NCBI GenBank assembly: GCA_012519655.1
Contig: JAAYPS010000043.1
Coordinates: 1 to 64,000 of the forward strand
Source of the DNA: Clostridiaceae bacterium
GTDB taxonomy: Bacteria; Bacillota; Clostridia; DSM-8532
Length of the DNA stretch: 64,000 nucleotides
Reading direction: 5' to 3'
The notes under the pieces are model-generated. The model did no database searches and had not been told where the DNA came from. It was given only the letters and a program-made list of their open reading frames with translations. Shown piece by piece: positions 1 to 10,099 of this stretch. The position numbers and the translations under genes are program-made. Numbering within the stretch: position 1 is the first letter of the stretch; every line of letters starts with the position of its first letter.

Positions 1-39
1 CCCAACTACAACATAAGGATACGGAAGGTGGTACAAAAT

Positions 40-342
40 ATGGATATTACGGATATCCGCATTAGAAGGATTGACTCTGAAGGAAAAATGAAAGCTGTTG
101 TGTCAGTAACTTTTGACAATGAATTTGTGGTTCACGATATTAAAATTATCGAAAGCCAAAATGGACTCTTCATTGCAATGCCAAGTAGAAAGACACCAAG
201 CGGAGAATTTAGGGATATTGCACATCCCATACATTCTGAAGCTCGTGCCAATATTCAGTCTGCAATCCTTGAAAGATACCAGACTATGCTGGTAGAGGAA
301 GAAACAGTAGGAGCAATTGACTCCGATACGGAAGAAGAGTAA
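40..342 (+). CDS. spoVG: Septation/sporulation regulator SpoVG
   Basis: SpoVG is a small nucleic-acid-binding regulator that affects asymmetric septation and many stationary-phase genes in Firmicutes. The product is 100 aa and opens with the family signature ITDIRIRRI, followed by the conserved core [16 protein letters not shown] and the FIAMPSRKT segment that marks the family. The track starts at an upstream GTG (28), but that codon lies inside the ribosome binding site GGAAGGTGG. ATG 40, eight bases downstream of it, is the better start. The tail (about residues 85-100) is acidic and low-complexity, as usual in this family. It is followed by a strong terminator and then glmU, the arrangement also found in Bacillus and other clostridia. 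Identification is secure. Confidence 0.95.
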   Translation: MDITDIRIRRIDSEGKMKAVVSVTFDNEFVVHDIKIIESQNGLFIAMPSRKTPSGEFRDIAHPIHSEARANIQSAILERYQTMLVEEETVGAIDSDTEEE

Positions 343-359
343 TAGTAAACACAGCAGAG

Positions 360-395
360 AGGCACTTACTATGTTTAAGTGCCTGATTTTTTTTT
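360..395 (+). terminator. Rho-independent terminator of spoVG
   Basis: Perfect 9-bp stem AGGCACTTA/TAAGTGCCT with a 7-nt loop, followed by a run of nine T. It lies 18 bases after the spoVG stop. Confidence 0.9.
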
Positions 396-712
396 AGGCA
401 ATAAACAAGCATAAGGGTATAAAAATGCTGACTGTGCAAATCGCATCTTCTTATCTGTATAGTTTTAGTGTACCCTTATTTTGGCTATTTATTCTTATAT
501 AAAAAAGTTTATTTGTTTTCTATTCTAATTATTGCTCTGAATCAGAGTATTACTGACCAGATTGGACTAATCGCTCTTAAATTTAGCAGAGCAACCTTAA
601 ACAGAACAAAAAAAATAAAACTTTTGTCTATTTTGTATGTTGAAAAAATACATTAAACATGAGAAAATGCATATATAAGTAATAATTTTCAATAACTTTT
701 TGCTGCTATGAC
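396..712. other. Intergenic region spoVG-glmU
   Basis: About 320 bases without a convincing gene. It holds a 9-bp perfect inverted repeat, ATAAGGGTA at 411-419 and TACCCTTAT at 471-479, and a small CTCTG/CAGAG hairpin near 534-547. The track's 62-aa ORF here has no ribosome binding site and a low-complexity hydrophobic translation. I found no clear promoter with good spacing, although glmU must be transcribed from here or by readthrough. Confidence 0.5.
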
Positions 713-730
713 GGAAGGAGCAATTTCCAA

Positions 731-2122
731 ATGGAATCTTTTTATGCTATTGTATTGGCTGCAGGCGCTGGGACGCGAATGAAGTCCAACAAAGCCAAGG
801 TCATTCATGAAATTTGTGGGAAACCTATGGTAAATTGGGTTATTCAAGCTGTAAAAGCGTCAGACGTTGACAATATAATAGTTGTAACCGGCCATCAGGA
901 AGAACAAGTGAGGCCTTGTATAGTAGAAGAAGTAGAATTTGTCTCCCAACGTGAACAACTCGGTACAGGACACGCAGTAATGCAAGTAATACCCTACATT
1001 GAAGGGGAAAAGGGAAATTGTCTGGTATTATGCGGCGATACACCGCTAATTACCTCAGAAACAATAAAGCAGCTTATTCAGGAGCATACTGAAAATAAAA
1101 GAGCAATGACTGTTTTAACAGCGATCTTTGAAGAGCCTAAAGGATACGGAAGGATAATTAGAGATTATAACCAAAATGTGGCAGGCATTGTTGAACATAG
1201 AGATGCTAATGCAGAGCAACTCCAGATTAAAGAGATTAACACAGGCATGTATTGTTTTGATATAGAATATCTACTTGATTCCTTGTCTAAACTATCAAAT
1301 CAAAATGATCAAAAAGAATATTATTTAACAGATACAGTATCAATAATTCGTGACAGTGGTGGGAAAGTTGGTGCCACTATTTTGAGTAATGTCGACGAGA
1401 TGATGGGAATTAACGATCGCATACAGTTATCTTGTGCTCAAAAAATAATGAACAGACGAATTATTGAAAGGCATATGAGCAATGGAGTTACTTTTTTGGA
1501 TCCAGATAGTTGTATTATTGAAGATAATGTTACTATAGAAAATGATACCATAGTTTATCCATCAACAATACTGGAAGGGAACACGAAAATCGGTCAAAAC
1601 TGTACAATTGGTCCAAATTCTAAAATTACCGATACGGTTATTGGGAATAATGTTACCATCATTAATTCCGTTACTATTGATAGCAAGATCGATGACAAGT
1701 CGAAGGTGGGTCCTTTTGCATACCTGAGACCTGGCAGTCAAGTGGGTAAAAATGTTAAGATTGGTGATTTTGTTGAGATAAAGAATTCAGTTGTTGGTGA
1801 CGACACAAAAATATCACATTTAACCTATGTAGGCGATGCTGAAATAGGGGAGAATGTAAATCTGGGATGTGGTGTTGTTGTTGTCAACTATGATGGGCAA
1901 AAGAAACAAAAAACAATTGTAGGAGATAATAGTTTTATAGGTTGTAATGTAAATTTGGTCTCTCCTGTTGAAGTTAAAGCAAATGCATTTGTAGCAGCAG
2001 GCTCAACAATAACAGAGGAAGTTCCGGAAAATTCTCTTGCAATAGCTAGAAGTCGTCAAACAATCATTAAGGATTGGGTTATTAATAAAGGAAGGTTAAG
2101 AGGAAAAAAGCCTGAAGTATAA
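731..2122 (+). CDS. glmU: Bifunctional UDP-GlcNAc pyrophosphorylase / glucosamine-1-phosphate acetyltransferase
   Basis: GlmU acetylates glucosamine-1-phosphate and then joins it to UTP, giving the UDP-GlcNAc used for peptidoglycan and surface polymers. The N-terminal uridylyltransferase half shows the nucleotide-binding loop [11 protein letters not shown] (residues 9-19), QLGTGHA (76-82) and the metal-binding CGDTPL (101-106). The C-terminal half is a left-handed beta-helix of hexapeptide repeats with the acetyltransferase signature [11 protein letters not shown] near residue 362, then NYDG. At 463 aa it is full length for the family. The start has the site GGAAGGAG ten bases upstream. The prs gene follows after 20 bases, so the two are probably co-transcribed. 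Confidence 0.97.
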   Translation: MESFYAIVLAAGAGTRMKSNKAKVIHEICGKPMVNWVIQAVKASDVDNIIVVTGHQEEQVRPCIVEEVEFVSQREQLGTGHAVMQVIPYIEGEKGNCLVLCGDTPLITSETIKQLIQEHTENKRAMTVLTAIFEEPKGYGRIIRDYNQNVAGIVEHRDANAEQLQIKEINTGMYCFDIEYLLDSLSKLSNQNDQKEYYLTDTVSIIRDSGGKVGATILSNVDEMMGINDRIQLSCAQKIMNRRIIERHMSNGVTFLDPDSCIIEDNVTIENDTIVYPSTILEGNTKIGQNCTIGPNSKITDTVIGNNVTIINSVTIDSKIDDKSKVGPFAYLRPGSQVGKNVKIGDFVEIKNSVVGDDTKISHLTYVGDAEIGENVNLGCGVVVVNYDGQKKQKTIVGDNSFIGCNVNLVSPVEVKANAFVAAGSTITEEVPENSLAIARSRQTIIKDWVINKGRLRGKKPEV

Positions 2123-2142
2123 TTTGCGGAGGTTGTTATAAA

Positions 2143-3102
2143 ATGAACTTACATGGTAAGGACATAAAAGTATTTGCAGGCAATTCAAATACTGAGCTTG
2201 CAGAAGAAATTGCAGCTAAAATTGGTTTGCCACTTGGAGCTTCTAATGTTGGGCGTTTTAGCGATGGAGAAATCGCAATAACCATCAACGAAGTGGTTAG
2301 AGGTTCTGATGTTTTTATTATTCAATCCACTTGTACACCAGTAAATGATAATCTCGTCGAGCTTTTAATTCTTATCGATGCGATAAGGAGAGCGTCGGCG
2401 GGTAGGATTACGGCCGTTATACCATATTTCGGCTATGCCAGACAGGACAGAAAGGCGAAAGCGAGAGATCCTATTTCAGCAAAGCTTGTAGCCAACCTTA
2501 TTACAACTGCTGGAGCAAACAGAGTTTTAACTATGGACCTGCATGCACCACAGCTTCAAGGCTTCTTTGATATACCTCTTGATCACCTTTTTGGGGCACC
2601 GCGCATTGCTCAATATATGCAGGAGAAGTTTGGTAGCGCTGAAGACATAGTAGTTGTTTCTCCGGATGTAGGTAGTGTATCAAGGTCAAGAAAGTTCGCC
2701 GAAAAACTTGATGCACCCTTGGCGATTATTGATAAGAGGCGACCTAAAGCTAATGTCTGTGAGATTATGAACATTATTGGAGATGTGCGTGGAAAACGGG
2801 CAATACTTGTTGATGATATTATTGACACTGCAGGTACAATAGTTAGTGCATCAAATGCATTAATGGATATAGGTGCGAAGGAAGTATATGCATGTTGTAC
2901 TCATGGTGTATTATCAGGACCGGCCATTGAACGCATACAGAAATCAGCTATAAAAGAACTTGTTACACTAAATACCATACCTCTTACTAAGGAAAAGAAA
3001 ATAGATAAGATTACGGTTCTATCGGTTGCAGAAGTTTTTGCTGAGGCTATTGAACGCATTTACGGAGATATGTCCATATCAACACTGTTTACACAACAAT
3101 AA
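2143..3102 (+). CDS. prs: Ribose-phosphate pyrophosphokinase (PRPP synthetase)
   Basis: It makes phosphoribosyl pyrophosphate from ribose-5-phosphate and ATP, feeding purine, pyrimidine, histidine and NAD synthesis, so it also supplies the his operon later in this window. The 319-aa product is the usual class I length. Visible signatures are the flexible-loop region [17 protein letters not shown], the motif [14 protein letters not shown] around residue 130, and the PRPP-binding loop [10 protein letters not shown] near residue 225. It has a GGAGG-type ribosome binding site and sits 20 bases after glmU, an arrangement widespread in Firmicutes. A hairpin terminator follows. Confidence 0.97.
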   Translation: MNLHGKDIKVFAGNSNTELAEEIAAKIGLPLGASNVGRFSDGEIAITINEVVRGSDVFIIQSTCTPVNDNLVELLILIDAIRRASAGRITAVIPYFGYARQDRKAKARDPISAKLVANLITTAGANRVLTMDLHAPQLQGFFDIPLDHLFGAPRIAQYMQEKFGSAEDIVVVSPDVGSVSRSRKFAEKLDAPLAIIDKRRPKANVCEIMNIIGDVRGKRAILVDDIIDTAGTIVSASNALMDIGAKEVYACCTHGVLSGPAIERIQKSAIKELVTLNTIPLTKEKKIDKITVLSVAEVFAEAIERIYGDMSISTLFTQQ

Positions 3103-3129
3103 TTTTTATGTGGATAGTGGAAACTAATA

Positions 3130-3167
3130 AACATCAACGGGTTGTTAGACCTGTTGATGTTTTGTTT
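3130..3167 (+). terminator. Terminator after prs
   Basis: Twelve-pair stem AACATCAACGGG/CCTGTTGATGTT with one G-T pair and an 8-nt loop, followed by TTTTGTTT. Confidence 0.85.
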
Positions 3168-3217
3168 AAATAGGGATAAACCTGTGATATACTTCTAGTG
3201 AATGAGGAGGATGAGGG

Positions 3218-3796
3218 ATGTTTGTTTTTGTTGGCCTCGGTAATCCTGGGAGACAATATGCAAAAACCAGGCACAATATAGGATTTGAATGTATCGATTA
3301 TATATCATATATGTATAAAATACCCATCATGAAGACAAAGTTTAAAGCTCATTTAGGTGAAGGATTTATTCAAGGTGAGAAGGTTCTACTTGTTAAACCG
3401 CAGACATATATGAACAATAGCGGTGAATCTTTACGGGAAATAGTTGAATATTATAAATTGGATGTTGATAAATTAGTAGTAATATATGATGATGTTGATC
3501 TGGATTTAGGAATAATTAGAATACGGCCACATGGAAGTTCTGGCACGCATAATGGTATGCGCTCCATTATTTATCAATTAAGATCGGACGAATTTCCTCG
3601 CATACGTATTGGGATCGGCAGACCTGAGCATCCGCAGGATTTAGTTTCATTTGTTCTGGGTAAATTAACAACAGATGAGCAACAGATTATGGCCAAGGCA
3701 ATAGAAAAAGTTGGACAATCAGTTGCTGAGATAGTTGCCTCAGGGATTGACATGGCTATGAGTAAATATAATGGAAAAGCCAGTGATTCTATTTAG
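3218..3796 (+). CDS. pth: Peptidyl-tRNA hydrolase
   Basis: It cleaves the ester bond of peptidyl-tRNAs that drop off ribosomes and so recycles tRNA. The 192-aa protein has the family core VGLGNPG at residues 5-11, the catalytic histidine in TRHNIGFE (His19), the substrate loop MNNSGES (about 66-72), YDDVDLDLG and GSSGTHNGMRSI. The ribosome binding site GAGGATGAGGG precedes ATG 3218. Pth lying directly before mfd is a common Firmicute order. Length and motifs are complete. Confidence 0.97.
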   Translation: MFVFVGLGNPGRQYAKTRHNIGFECIDYISYMYKIPIMKTKFKAHLGEGFIQGEKVLLVKPQTYMNNSGESLREIVEYYKLDVDKLVVIYDDVDLDLGIIRIRPHGSSGTHNGMRSIIYQLRSDEFPRIRIGIGRPEHPQDLVSFVLGKLTTDEQQIMAKAIEKVGQSVAEIVASGIDMAMSKYNGKASDSI

Positions 3797-3856
3797 TTTT
3801 TTAGATAGTGCAACAATAAACAAGGATTAATTAAAGAGTGAAACTTGGGGACACTG

Positions 3857-6800
3857 ATGAATATTGATAGGTTTAACAATTGGGGAAAAATCCAAGAAAT
3901 AAAAGAAGATATATCCAAAGATTTCTGTATTTCTGTTAATGGCCTTTCTGATACACAAAGGCATCATTTTGCATATTCACTTATAAAGCAAACAGGTAAA
4001 AAAACTTTATATATAACCTCTAATGATCTTCAAGCACGAAGGGTGTTTAAGACTTTTCAAAATATTTTTGAAGATGGAATACTATATTTCCCGTTTAGAG
4101 AAAAAATGCTTTATGATATAGAAGCAAAGAGCAACGACCAGGCCCATGAGAGAATCGGAGACCTGGCACGCATTCTTGACAAAGAATTTGATGTTATAGT
4201 TCTATCTTGTGAATGTATATTAGATATTTTTATGGCCCCTAAAGATTTTTTATCCTATCGCTTATCTATAAAAACTGGAGATACAGTTGATTTAGAGCAA
4301 TTTATATCTCAACTGGTAAAGTTGGGATATGAAAGAGAAGAGCAAGTTGAAGGTCGCGGACAATTTGCAGTAAGGGGCGGCATTTTAGACATATTTCCCA
4401 TACAGCTTGAAAATCCTGTAAGAATTGAATTATTTGATATTGAAGTTGACTCCATACGGGTATTTGATATCGAAAACCAAAGGTCGGTTCAATCAATTGA
4501 ACAAGTTGATATCCTCAGTGCAAAAGAGTTTATTTTTACAAGAGACGAGGCGAATGAAATAGCTCAAAGGGTGCAGTCTGAGCTTAGCCAGTTTGTTTCT
4601 CATACGAAGGATAAAGTATTCGCCAGTTTACTTAAAGAAAACTTTGGACTTTATATTGAAAAATTAAGAAACGCTGAATATTTTGCAGGTATTGATAAGT
4701 TTATTCCATACTTTTATAAAGAAAAGCATACCATATTGGACTATATCGATGAGGGCACAATGTTATTTGTTGAAGATGTGTCCAGACTAAAGCAGAAACT
4801 GGAGAATGTAATCGAACAGTACCATACTCAATGCGAAGTCCTTTTAGAAAAAGGTATGCTTCTACCGGGTTCTTTCTTAATGTATCCTGAGCCGGAAAAT
4901 GTATATCGCCAACTTAGAGATAGGCAAGTGGTCTATCTAAATACTCTTGATGACGGTCAGGTATTGACGGATATAAGAAGACAGTATTCTTTGCGTGGGA
5001 ATAATATAGAGCCCTATGACGGTCAAATTAGAGAGCTAAAAAAAGACATAGAGTCTTGGCTTGATAAAGGTTTTCAAATAACAATCTTGGCGAAAACAGA
5101 ACAAAGAGCCAAAGGTCTAAAAACTCTTCTGGAAGACGATGGAGTTGTCGTATATGAAAAACATCCAAAAGAAGATATACCATGCGTTGTAATAGAGTTA
5201 GGTAATTTACAAAATGGTTTTATTTACCCTGATATTAAATGGGTAGTCTTATGTGAAAGTGATTTTACTGCTCCAAAGAAATCCAGAGTAAGTCCTCAGT
5301 TTAGTAGTGGAAAGAGGATAAAAGTCTTTACGGATCTAAAGGTTGGAGATTTTGTAGTTCATCATACTCATGGTATAGGTCTTTACAAAGGAATAGAGTC
5401 GCTTGTGGCCGATGGGGCAAAAAAAGAATATATCAAGATTGAGTATCGTGATGGAGGCTTATTATATATTCCTACAACTCAGATGGATTTGATCCAGAAG
5501 TATATTGGTACTGAAGGCAAGGACCCTAAATTAAATAAACTTGGTGGAACTGAATGGACTAAACAAAAAAGTAGAGTAAAGGAATCCTTAAAGCAACTGG
5601 CCGAGGGCTTGATACGATTAGAAGCTGAGCGTGCTACTAAGAAAGGTTTTGCGTTTTCTCCAGACAGTGTCTGGCAGAAGCAGTTTGAAGAGGCATTTCC
5701 TTATGAAGAGACTAAAGATCAGCTAAGATGTACTGAAGAAGTAAAGCAGGATATGGAGTCGCAAAGGCCCATGAATCGCTTACTTTGTGGTGATGTCGGA
5801 TATGGAAAAACAGAGGTGGCATTGCGTGCTGTATTCAAAGCTGCGATGGACGGAAAACAATCAGCATTTTTAGTGCCAACCACTGTACTTGCATCTCAAC
5901 ATTTTGAAAATTTCAAAAAACGCTTTGAACAGTTTCCAATTACCGTTGAAATGCTAAGTCGTTTTCGCACTGCAGGGGAGCAGAAGAAAATAATTAAAGA
6001 TTTAAAAACAGGGCATATTGATCTGATTGTGGGTACACATAAGCTTTTTAACAAAGAAGTGCGTTTTAAGGACCTTGGTCTGTTAGTTATTGATGAAGAG
6101 CAAAAGTTTGGGGTTGAGCATAAAGAGAAGATAAAAAGTATGTATCCAACGGTGGATATTCTGTCGTTATCCGCCACTCCTATTCCCAGGACTTTGCATA
6201 TGTCCATGACAGGCATTAGAGATATAAGCACAATTGAGCAGCCTCCTGAGCACAGGTACCCGGTCCAAACGTATGTGCTTGAGTATCGTGATGATGTGGT
6301 ACAGGATGCAATTATTAGAGAGTTAGCAAGGCAAGGACAGGTATTTTATCTATTTAACCGGGTAAAGGGAATTCAGGCAAAAGCTTCAAGATTACAACAG
6401 TTAATTCCAGAGGCAAAGATTGGGTATGCTCACGGCCAAATGAGCGAAAGACAACTTGAAAAAATAATAACATCCTTTATAAACAAAGAGTTTGACGTTT
6501 TAGTCTGTACGACAATAATAGAATCGGGTATTGATATGCCTAATGTAAATACAATAATAGTTGAAGATGCGGACAGGTTAGGACTTGCACAGATGTATCA
6601 GCTAAGGGGTAGAGTAGGACGTTCTAACCGCTTGGCTTATGCTTATTTGACCTATACTAAGAATAAGGTATTAAATGAAATTGCAGAAAAAAGACTTAAA
6701 GCTATACGGGAATTTACTGAATTCGGCTCAGGTTTTAAAATTGCTATGCGTGATTTACAAATTAGAGGAGCTGGGAATCTTTTAGGACCTGAACAGCATG

Positions 6801-7348
6801 GACATATGGAATCTGTGGGTTATGACACTTATGTAAGGCTTTTAGACGAAACTATTAAGGAGTTAAAAGGTGAATATGTTCCAGAGCCTGATAATGAAAT
6901 ATTCATTGACATAACTCTTGATGCGTATTTGGACTCGGAGTATATCCCTGATGAACAATCAAGAATTGATATGTACAAGACAATTGCTGTAGTTGAAACA
7001 CAAGAAGATGTCAGCGATATATATGATGAACTGATAGATAGGTATGGAGATATTCCAGAGGCAGCTTCAGCACTGGTGGAGACTGTTTACGTACGAAAGC
7101 TAGCTGGCAAATGTGGTTTTAATTTAATAAAGCAAAAGGGAAATATGGTGTTATTGTACTTCAAGGGAAAAACTGCAATGCCCTTGCACCTATTGTCTCA
7201 ACTTATGCAGGAGCATAAAGGGAGGCTGATGTTTTCGGCTGGTAAAACCCCTTATCTGTCATATAAGGTACAGGGACTTACTCCTCGACAAATACTTGAA
7301 AATATTAAGATTCTGTTACAGTGCATTCATAAATTGCAGACCGGGTAA
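3857..7348 (+). CDS. mfd: Transcription-repair coupling factor Mfd
   Basis: Mfd removes RNA polymerase stalled at DNA lesions and recruits UvrA. Domains in order: a UvrB-like N-terminal part (to about residue 340, with RGQFAVRGGILDIFP), an RNA-polymerase-interacting CarD/RID-like region (KVGDFVVHHTHGIGLYKGIE, about 490-560), then a superfamily 2 translocase with Walker A GDVGYGKTE (about 643), the DEEQ box (DEEQKFGVEH), motif VI region QLRGRVGRS, the translocation motif GAGNLLGPEQHGH, and a C-terminal D7 domain. The track begins at a TTG (3845). ATG 3857, preceded by TTGGGGAC, seems more likely but the site is weak, so the start is the least certain part. The product of about 1163 aa is full length. 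Confidence 0.96.
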   Translation: MNIDRFNNWGKIQEIKEDISKDFCISVNGLSDTQRHHFAYSLIKQTGKKTLYITSNDLQARRVFKTFQNIFEDGILYFPFREKMLYDIEAKSNDQAHERIGDLARILDKEFDVIVLSCECILDIFMAPKDFLSYRLSIKTGDTVDLEQFISQLVKLGYEREEQVEGRGQFAVRGGILDIFPIQLENPVRIELFDIEVDSIRVFDIENQRSVQSIEQVDILSAKEFIFTRDEANEIAQRVQSELSQFVSHTKDKVFASLLKENFGLYIEKLRNAEYFAGIDKFIPYFYKEKHTILDYIDEGTMLFVEDVSRLKQKLENVIEQYHTQCEVLLEKGMLLPGSFLMYPEPENVYRQLRDRQVVYLNTLDDGQVLTDIRRQYSLRGNNIEPYDGQIRELKKDIESWLDKGFQITILAKTEQRAKGLKTLLEDDGVVVYEKHPKEDIPCVVIELGNLQNGFIYPDIKWVVLCESDFTAPKKSRVSPQFSSGKRIKVFTDLKVGDFVVHHTHGIGLYKGIESLVADGAKKEYIKIEYRDGGLLYIPTTQMDLIQKYIGTEGKDPKLNKLGGTEWTKQKSRVKESLKQLAEGLIRLEAERATKKGFAFSPDSVWQKQFEEAFPYEETKDQLRCTEEVKQDMESQRPMNRLLCGDVGYGKTEVALRAVFKAAMDGKQSAFLVPTTVLASQHFENFKKRFEQFPITVEMLSRFRTAGEQKKIIKDLKTGHIDLIVGTHKLFNKEVRFKDLGLLVIDEEQKFGVEHKEKIKSMYPTVDILSLSATPIPRTLHMSMTGIRDISTIEQPPEHRYPVQTYVLEYRDDVVQDAIIRELARQGQVFYLFNRVKGIQAKASRLQQLIPEAKIGYAHGQMSERQLEKIITSFINKEFDVLVCTTIIESGIDMPNVNTIIVEDADRLGLAQMYQLRGRVGRSNRLAYAYLTYTKNKVLNEIAEKRLKAIREFTEFGSGFKIAMRDLQIRGAGNLLGPEQHGHMESVGYDTYVRLLDETIKELKGEYVPEPDNEIFIDITLDAYLDSEYIPDEQSRIDMYKTIAVVETQEDVSDIYDELIDRYGDIPEAASALVETVYVRKLAGKCGFNLIKQKGNMVLLYFKGKTAMPLHLLSQLMQEHKGRLMFSAGKTPYLSYKVQGLTPRQILENIKILLQCIHKLQTG

Positions 7349-7478
7349 AAATTGAATATAATTAAATAGTATTTATATGCTTACGATTACTCTTTACATC
7401 AGACCCATAATTTATATAGCATAATTATTGGGATGGGAAAGAATTATTAGTATTAGCCACATGAAGGTGGAACAGATA

Positions 7479-8510
7479 ATGAAGAAAATAGTGGCAATTA
7501 TATCTATAGTAGCGCTAATCTTGGTTGGCGTACTTTGTTATATATTAGAATCGGGGAGTTATGTAGCTAAGGTTCATAATCAAAAAATTAAGAAATATGA
7601 GTATCTTTTTTTTCTTAGTGCTCAAAAACATGCGACAGAATCCGAAGCTGGTATTGTCGACGAGCTAGATAGAAAAAAGCTTTGGGGAACGCCGTTCAAT
7701 GGTGAAGATCCTACAGTAATTGTTATGAACCAAGCCCTCGAAAATGTAAAGGAATTTAAAGTCCAGTTAATTAAAGCCGAAGAATCTGGTTTCAGTATGT
7801 CTGATTCAGAACGCAGGGAAATAATCAAAAATTTGGATAAATGGCTTGAAGATGCGGGAAATAAAAGTTATATAACAAATGATCTGGGCTTAAAACCAGC
7901 ACAGTTTAAGGATATGATGCTCAAGTCAGAATTAGTAATCCGGTTTGCTGATGATTTTATGCAAAAAGAGAGAGATTCCATATCTGTATCTGAGAAAGAG
8001 GCAGAGGAATACTATTATGAAAATAGAAACTATATTGATGATGTAACAGTGATGCATATTCTGCTTTCAATAGATGAGAATATGACAAAGGATCAAAAAC
8101 TTGAAAAAAGGCAACTTGCAGACAGTCTTTTACAAAGAGTTGAGCAAGGGGAAAATATGCTGGACCTGGTTAAAGAATATTCCGATGATGAAGTATCCAA
8201 AGATGGAGATGGTCTATATACATTTTCTTATTCTGGACAATATGCGCGGGAGTTGAAAGAGTGGGCTTTTAATGCTCAAATTGGTGATTTAGATATCGTT
8301 GAAACCCAATTTGGGTATCATGTCATACGCCTTGAAAACAGAAGCACATTTGAAAATAAAAAGGAACATGCAATAAATGCTGTAAAAGACTATAAACTCA
8401 ACTTATATTATCAAAATTCCGTGAAAGAATGGGTAAAAGATCCTGCCTTCAATCTGAAAAAAAATGAGGATGTTTTAAATAGAATAACAAAGAAGACCTT
8501 TGAAAATTAG
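7479..8510 (+). CDS. Membrane-anchored parvulin-type peptidyl-prolyl isomerase (PrsA/SurA-like foldase)
   Basis: The protein is predicted to sit outside the membrane and help exported proteins fold. From ATG 7479 it has a short basic start and one hydrophobic segment (about residues 4-22, IVAIISIVALILVGVLCYI), then a helical SurA_N-like region. A parvulin domain (about 195-290) follows, including VMHILLS, FGYHVIRLE and the GDGLYTFSYSGQ stretch. There is no lipobox cysteine, so it is anchored by a transmembrane helix, not by lipid as in Bacillus PrsA. The track start at 7428 is rejected because GAAGGTGG lies eight bases before ATG 7479. It sits between mfd and spoVT, the common clostridial order. 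The client proteins cannot be told from sequence. Confidence 0.88.
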   Translation: MKKIVAIISIVALILVGVLCYILESGSYVAKVHNQKIKKYEYLFFLSAQKHATESEAGIVDELDRKKLWGTPFNGEDPTVIVMNQALENVKEFKVQLIKAEESGFSMSDSERREIIKNLDKWLEDAGNKSYITNDLGLKPAQFKDMMLKSELVIRFADDFMQKERDSISVSEKEAEEYYYENRNYIDDVTVMHILLSIDENMTKDQKLEKRQLADSLLQRVEQGENMLDLVKEYSDDEVSKDGDGLYTFSYSGQYARELKEWAFNAQIGDLDIVETQFGYHVIRLENRSTFENKKEHAINAVKDYKLNLYYQNSVKEWVKDPAFNLKKNEDVLNRITKKTFEN

Positions 8511-8584
8511 TAATTAAAAGCCTTTAATCAAATAGAGAATGAAAGCTATTTTATGAATGAAAACTTTTTATATTTGGTATGTTT

Positions 8585-8614
8585 GCATAAAAACGACAGA
8601 ATCTATTCATAATA
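8585..8614 (+). promoter_or_regulatory. Sigma-G-type promoter of spoVT
   Basis: GCATA, an 18-base spacer, then CATAATA. This matches the known forespore consensus GHATR-N18-CATNHTA. It lies about 40 bases before the spoVT start, and spoVT is a sigma-G gene in Bacillus. Confidence 0.75.
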
Positions 8615-8654
8615 AGAGCGTAAGATTTCTTTAGGTTGAAAGGAGGCATAGACC

Positions 8655-9206
8655 TTGAAAGCAACAGGCATCGTTAGAAGAATAGATGATTTGGGACGTG
8701 TAGTAATTCCAAAGGAAATCAGACGGACTTTAAGAATTCGAGAAGGTGATCCATTAGAAATATTTACAGATCGCGAAGGTGAAGTTATTCTAAAAAAATA
8801 CTCTCCGATCGGGGAGTTGGGAGATTTTGCAACCGAGTATGCTGAATCGTTACACAATACTAGTGGGCATATTATATGTGTATCTGACAGGGATTCAATT
8901 ATCGCAGTATCAGGTGCATCAAAGAAGGAATTCCTTGAAAAACAATTGAGTGGCGAGATGGAAAAAATTATGGAGTCAAAAAACACATTCGTAGCGCCTT
9001 CTCCTGATTCCGCAAAGATTACAATTCTGAATGACGAAACAGGTGATAAATATTCATCCCAAGTTATTACACCTATTATATCAGAAGGCGATCCTATTGG
9101 GGCTGTAATGTTTTTGTCAACAGACCCTACATCGAAAATGGGTGATGTAGAAACAAAACTTGCTCAGTCGGCTGCAACTTTTTTAGGAAAGCATATGGAA
9201 CAATAA
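8655..9206 (+). CDS. spoVT: Stage V sporulation transcription factor SpoVT
   Basis: SpoVT is a forespore transcription factor that tunes sigma-G-dependent genes, spore coat/cortex maturation and germination. The 183-aa product has an N-terminal AbrB swapped-hairpin DNA-binding domain (residues 1-50: GIVRRIDDLGRVVIPKEIRR) and a C-terminal GAF-like domain (about 55-183), exactly the known SpoVT build. The start codon is TTG, fixed by AGGAGG eight bases upstream and by the conserved N-terminus MKATGIVRRID. A sigma-G-type promoter precedes it and a hairpin terminator follows. It should be expressed late in the forespore. Confidence 0.96.
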   Translation: MKATGIVRRIDDLGRVVIPKEIRRTLRIREGDPLEIFTDREGEVILKKYSPIGELGDFATEYAESLHNTSGHIICVSDRDSIIAVSGASKKEFLEKQLSGEMEKIMESKNTFVAPSPDSAKITILNDETGDKYSSQVITPIISEGDPIGAVMFLSTDPTSKMGDVETKLAQSAATFLGKHMEQ

Positions 9207-9208
9207 TA

Positions 9209-9236
9209 AAAGAGAGCCTTCAAGGGCTCTCTTTGA
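9209..9236 (+). terminator. Terminator after spoVT
   Basis: Ten-pair perfect stem AAAGAGAGCC/GGCTCTCTTT with a 6-nt loop, but only a short T tract. Confidence 0.75.
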
Positions 9237-9500
9237 AAATGCATAATAAGTATCGTGAAGCTATTTATTACTTTCTATTATATTGAAACACATTTCCATG
9301 AAACACCAACAAGCAAATCTAAATTGTTTTCAAAAAGATTATATGGTATAAGGCTAAAAGATGTTCAGTGTTTAGAAAAAATAGCAATGGCTAAAAGCAT
9401 AGATAATGCAGCCTTATATGGTGCATTTAAAGCCATTCCCCAATAAATAATTACATTACTACAGTAGATGGAAAATAATATGATTACCATAACAAACCGC

Positions 9501-9529
9501 TTGCAAGTTGCTCAAAAGTTAAGTATAAT
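9501..9529 (+). promoter_or_regulatory. Sigma-A promoter of the SRP RNA
   Basis: TTGCAA, a 17-base spacer and a consensus TATAAT. It ends about seven bases before the expected 5' end of the SRP RNA. Confidence 0.85.
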
Positions 9530-9535
9530 TAACTT

Positions 9536-9803
9536 TGTCGTGCTAGACGGGGAGGTAGCGGTGCCCTGTACCTGCAACCCGCTATAGCAGGGTTGAACTC
9601 CTGCCCAAGGCATGTAATTGTGAAGCCAGGGCTATAATTTAAAGGCGATGAAGATTGGGTCTTGCGCAATTCAAGGCTGTGAACCCCGTCAGGTCTGGAA
9701 GGAAGCAGCGGTAAGCGGTTATCTGGATGTGCCGCGAGGGTGCCTGATCAGAGTCTTTGGTTATGGTACCGTTTGTAATTGCATGTCGACGGCAGGTGCA
9801 CGA
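9536..9803 (+). ncRNA. ffs: Signal recognition particle RNA, large bacterial type
   Basis: This is the RNA scaffold of the signal recognition particle, which with Ffh delivers nascent membrane and secreted proteins to FtsY and the translocon. The diagnostic helix 8 is present: GTCAGGTCTGGAAGGAAGCA (symmetric and asymmetric loops with the GGAA tetraloop) near 9690-9709. The 5' Alu-like part GGGGAGGTAGCGGTGCCCTG and the GGCAGGTGCACGA 3' end resemble the Bacillus large (about 270-nt) form. Boundaries are by analogy and uncertain by several bases. The track's 75-aa ORF at 9648-9875 lies on this RNA and is not a gene. I see no T-tract terminator directly after it. Confidence 0.93.
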
Positions 9804-9889
9804 TATTTCATTTTATCAAGCGAATTTCACCTATTCATCAGACATGCAAAAACCATGAAAAGCGAGGATATATGATGTCTCACTTTTTA

Positions 9890-9918
9890 TTGGCAATATT
9901 ATATTTGTGTGATATAAT
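9890..9918 (+). promoter_or_regulatory. Sigma-A promoter of tig
   Basis: TTGGCA, 17-base spacer, TATAAT. It implies a 5' leader of about 175 bases before tig. No known riboswitch motif was recognised in that leader. Confidence 0.7.
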
Positions 9919-10099
9919 TCATAAAGGTTTTTAACCATTATGAATTTTTTATTGAGAAAATAATAAATCTGCTTTGTTTCCTATAGTGTAAATTCATATG
10001 ATACTGAGGATGTAGAACTCAACTTGTGCATCAAATGGTATGGAAATTAAGCGATTTGCTCATTAATAAATATATATTAAACTTAGGAGGCTTACCTTA

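Noticed and set aside
468-656. 62-aa ORF between spoVG and glmU
   Set aside because: No ribosome binding site, hydrophobic low-complexity translation, no family likeness.
9255-9446. 63-aa ORF between spoVT and the SRP RNA
   Set aside because: No ribosome binding site at its GTG start; it lies in a gap before the SRP promoter; no family recognised.
9648-9875. 75-aa ORF
   Set aside because: It runs across the SRP RNA, including the conserved helix 8; the RNA explains the sequence.
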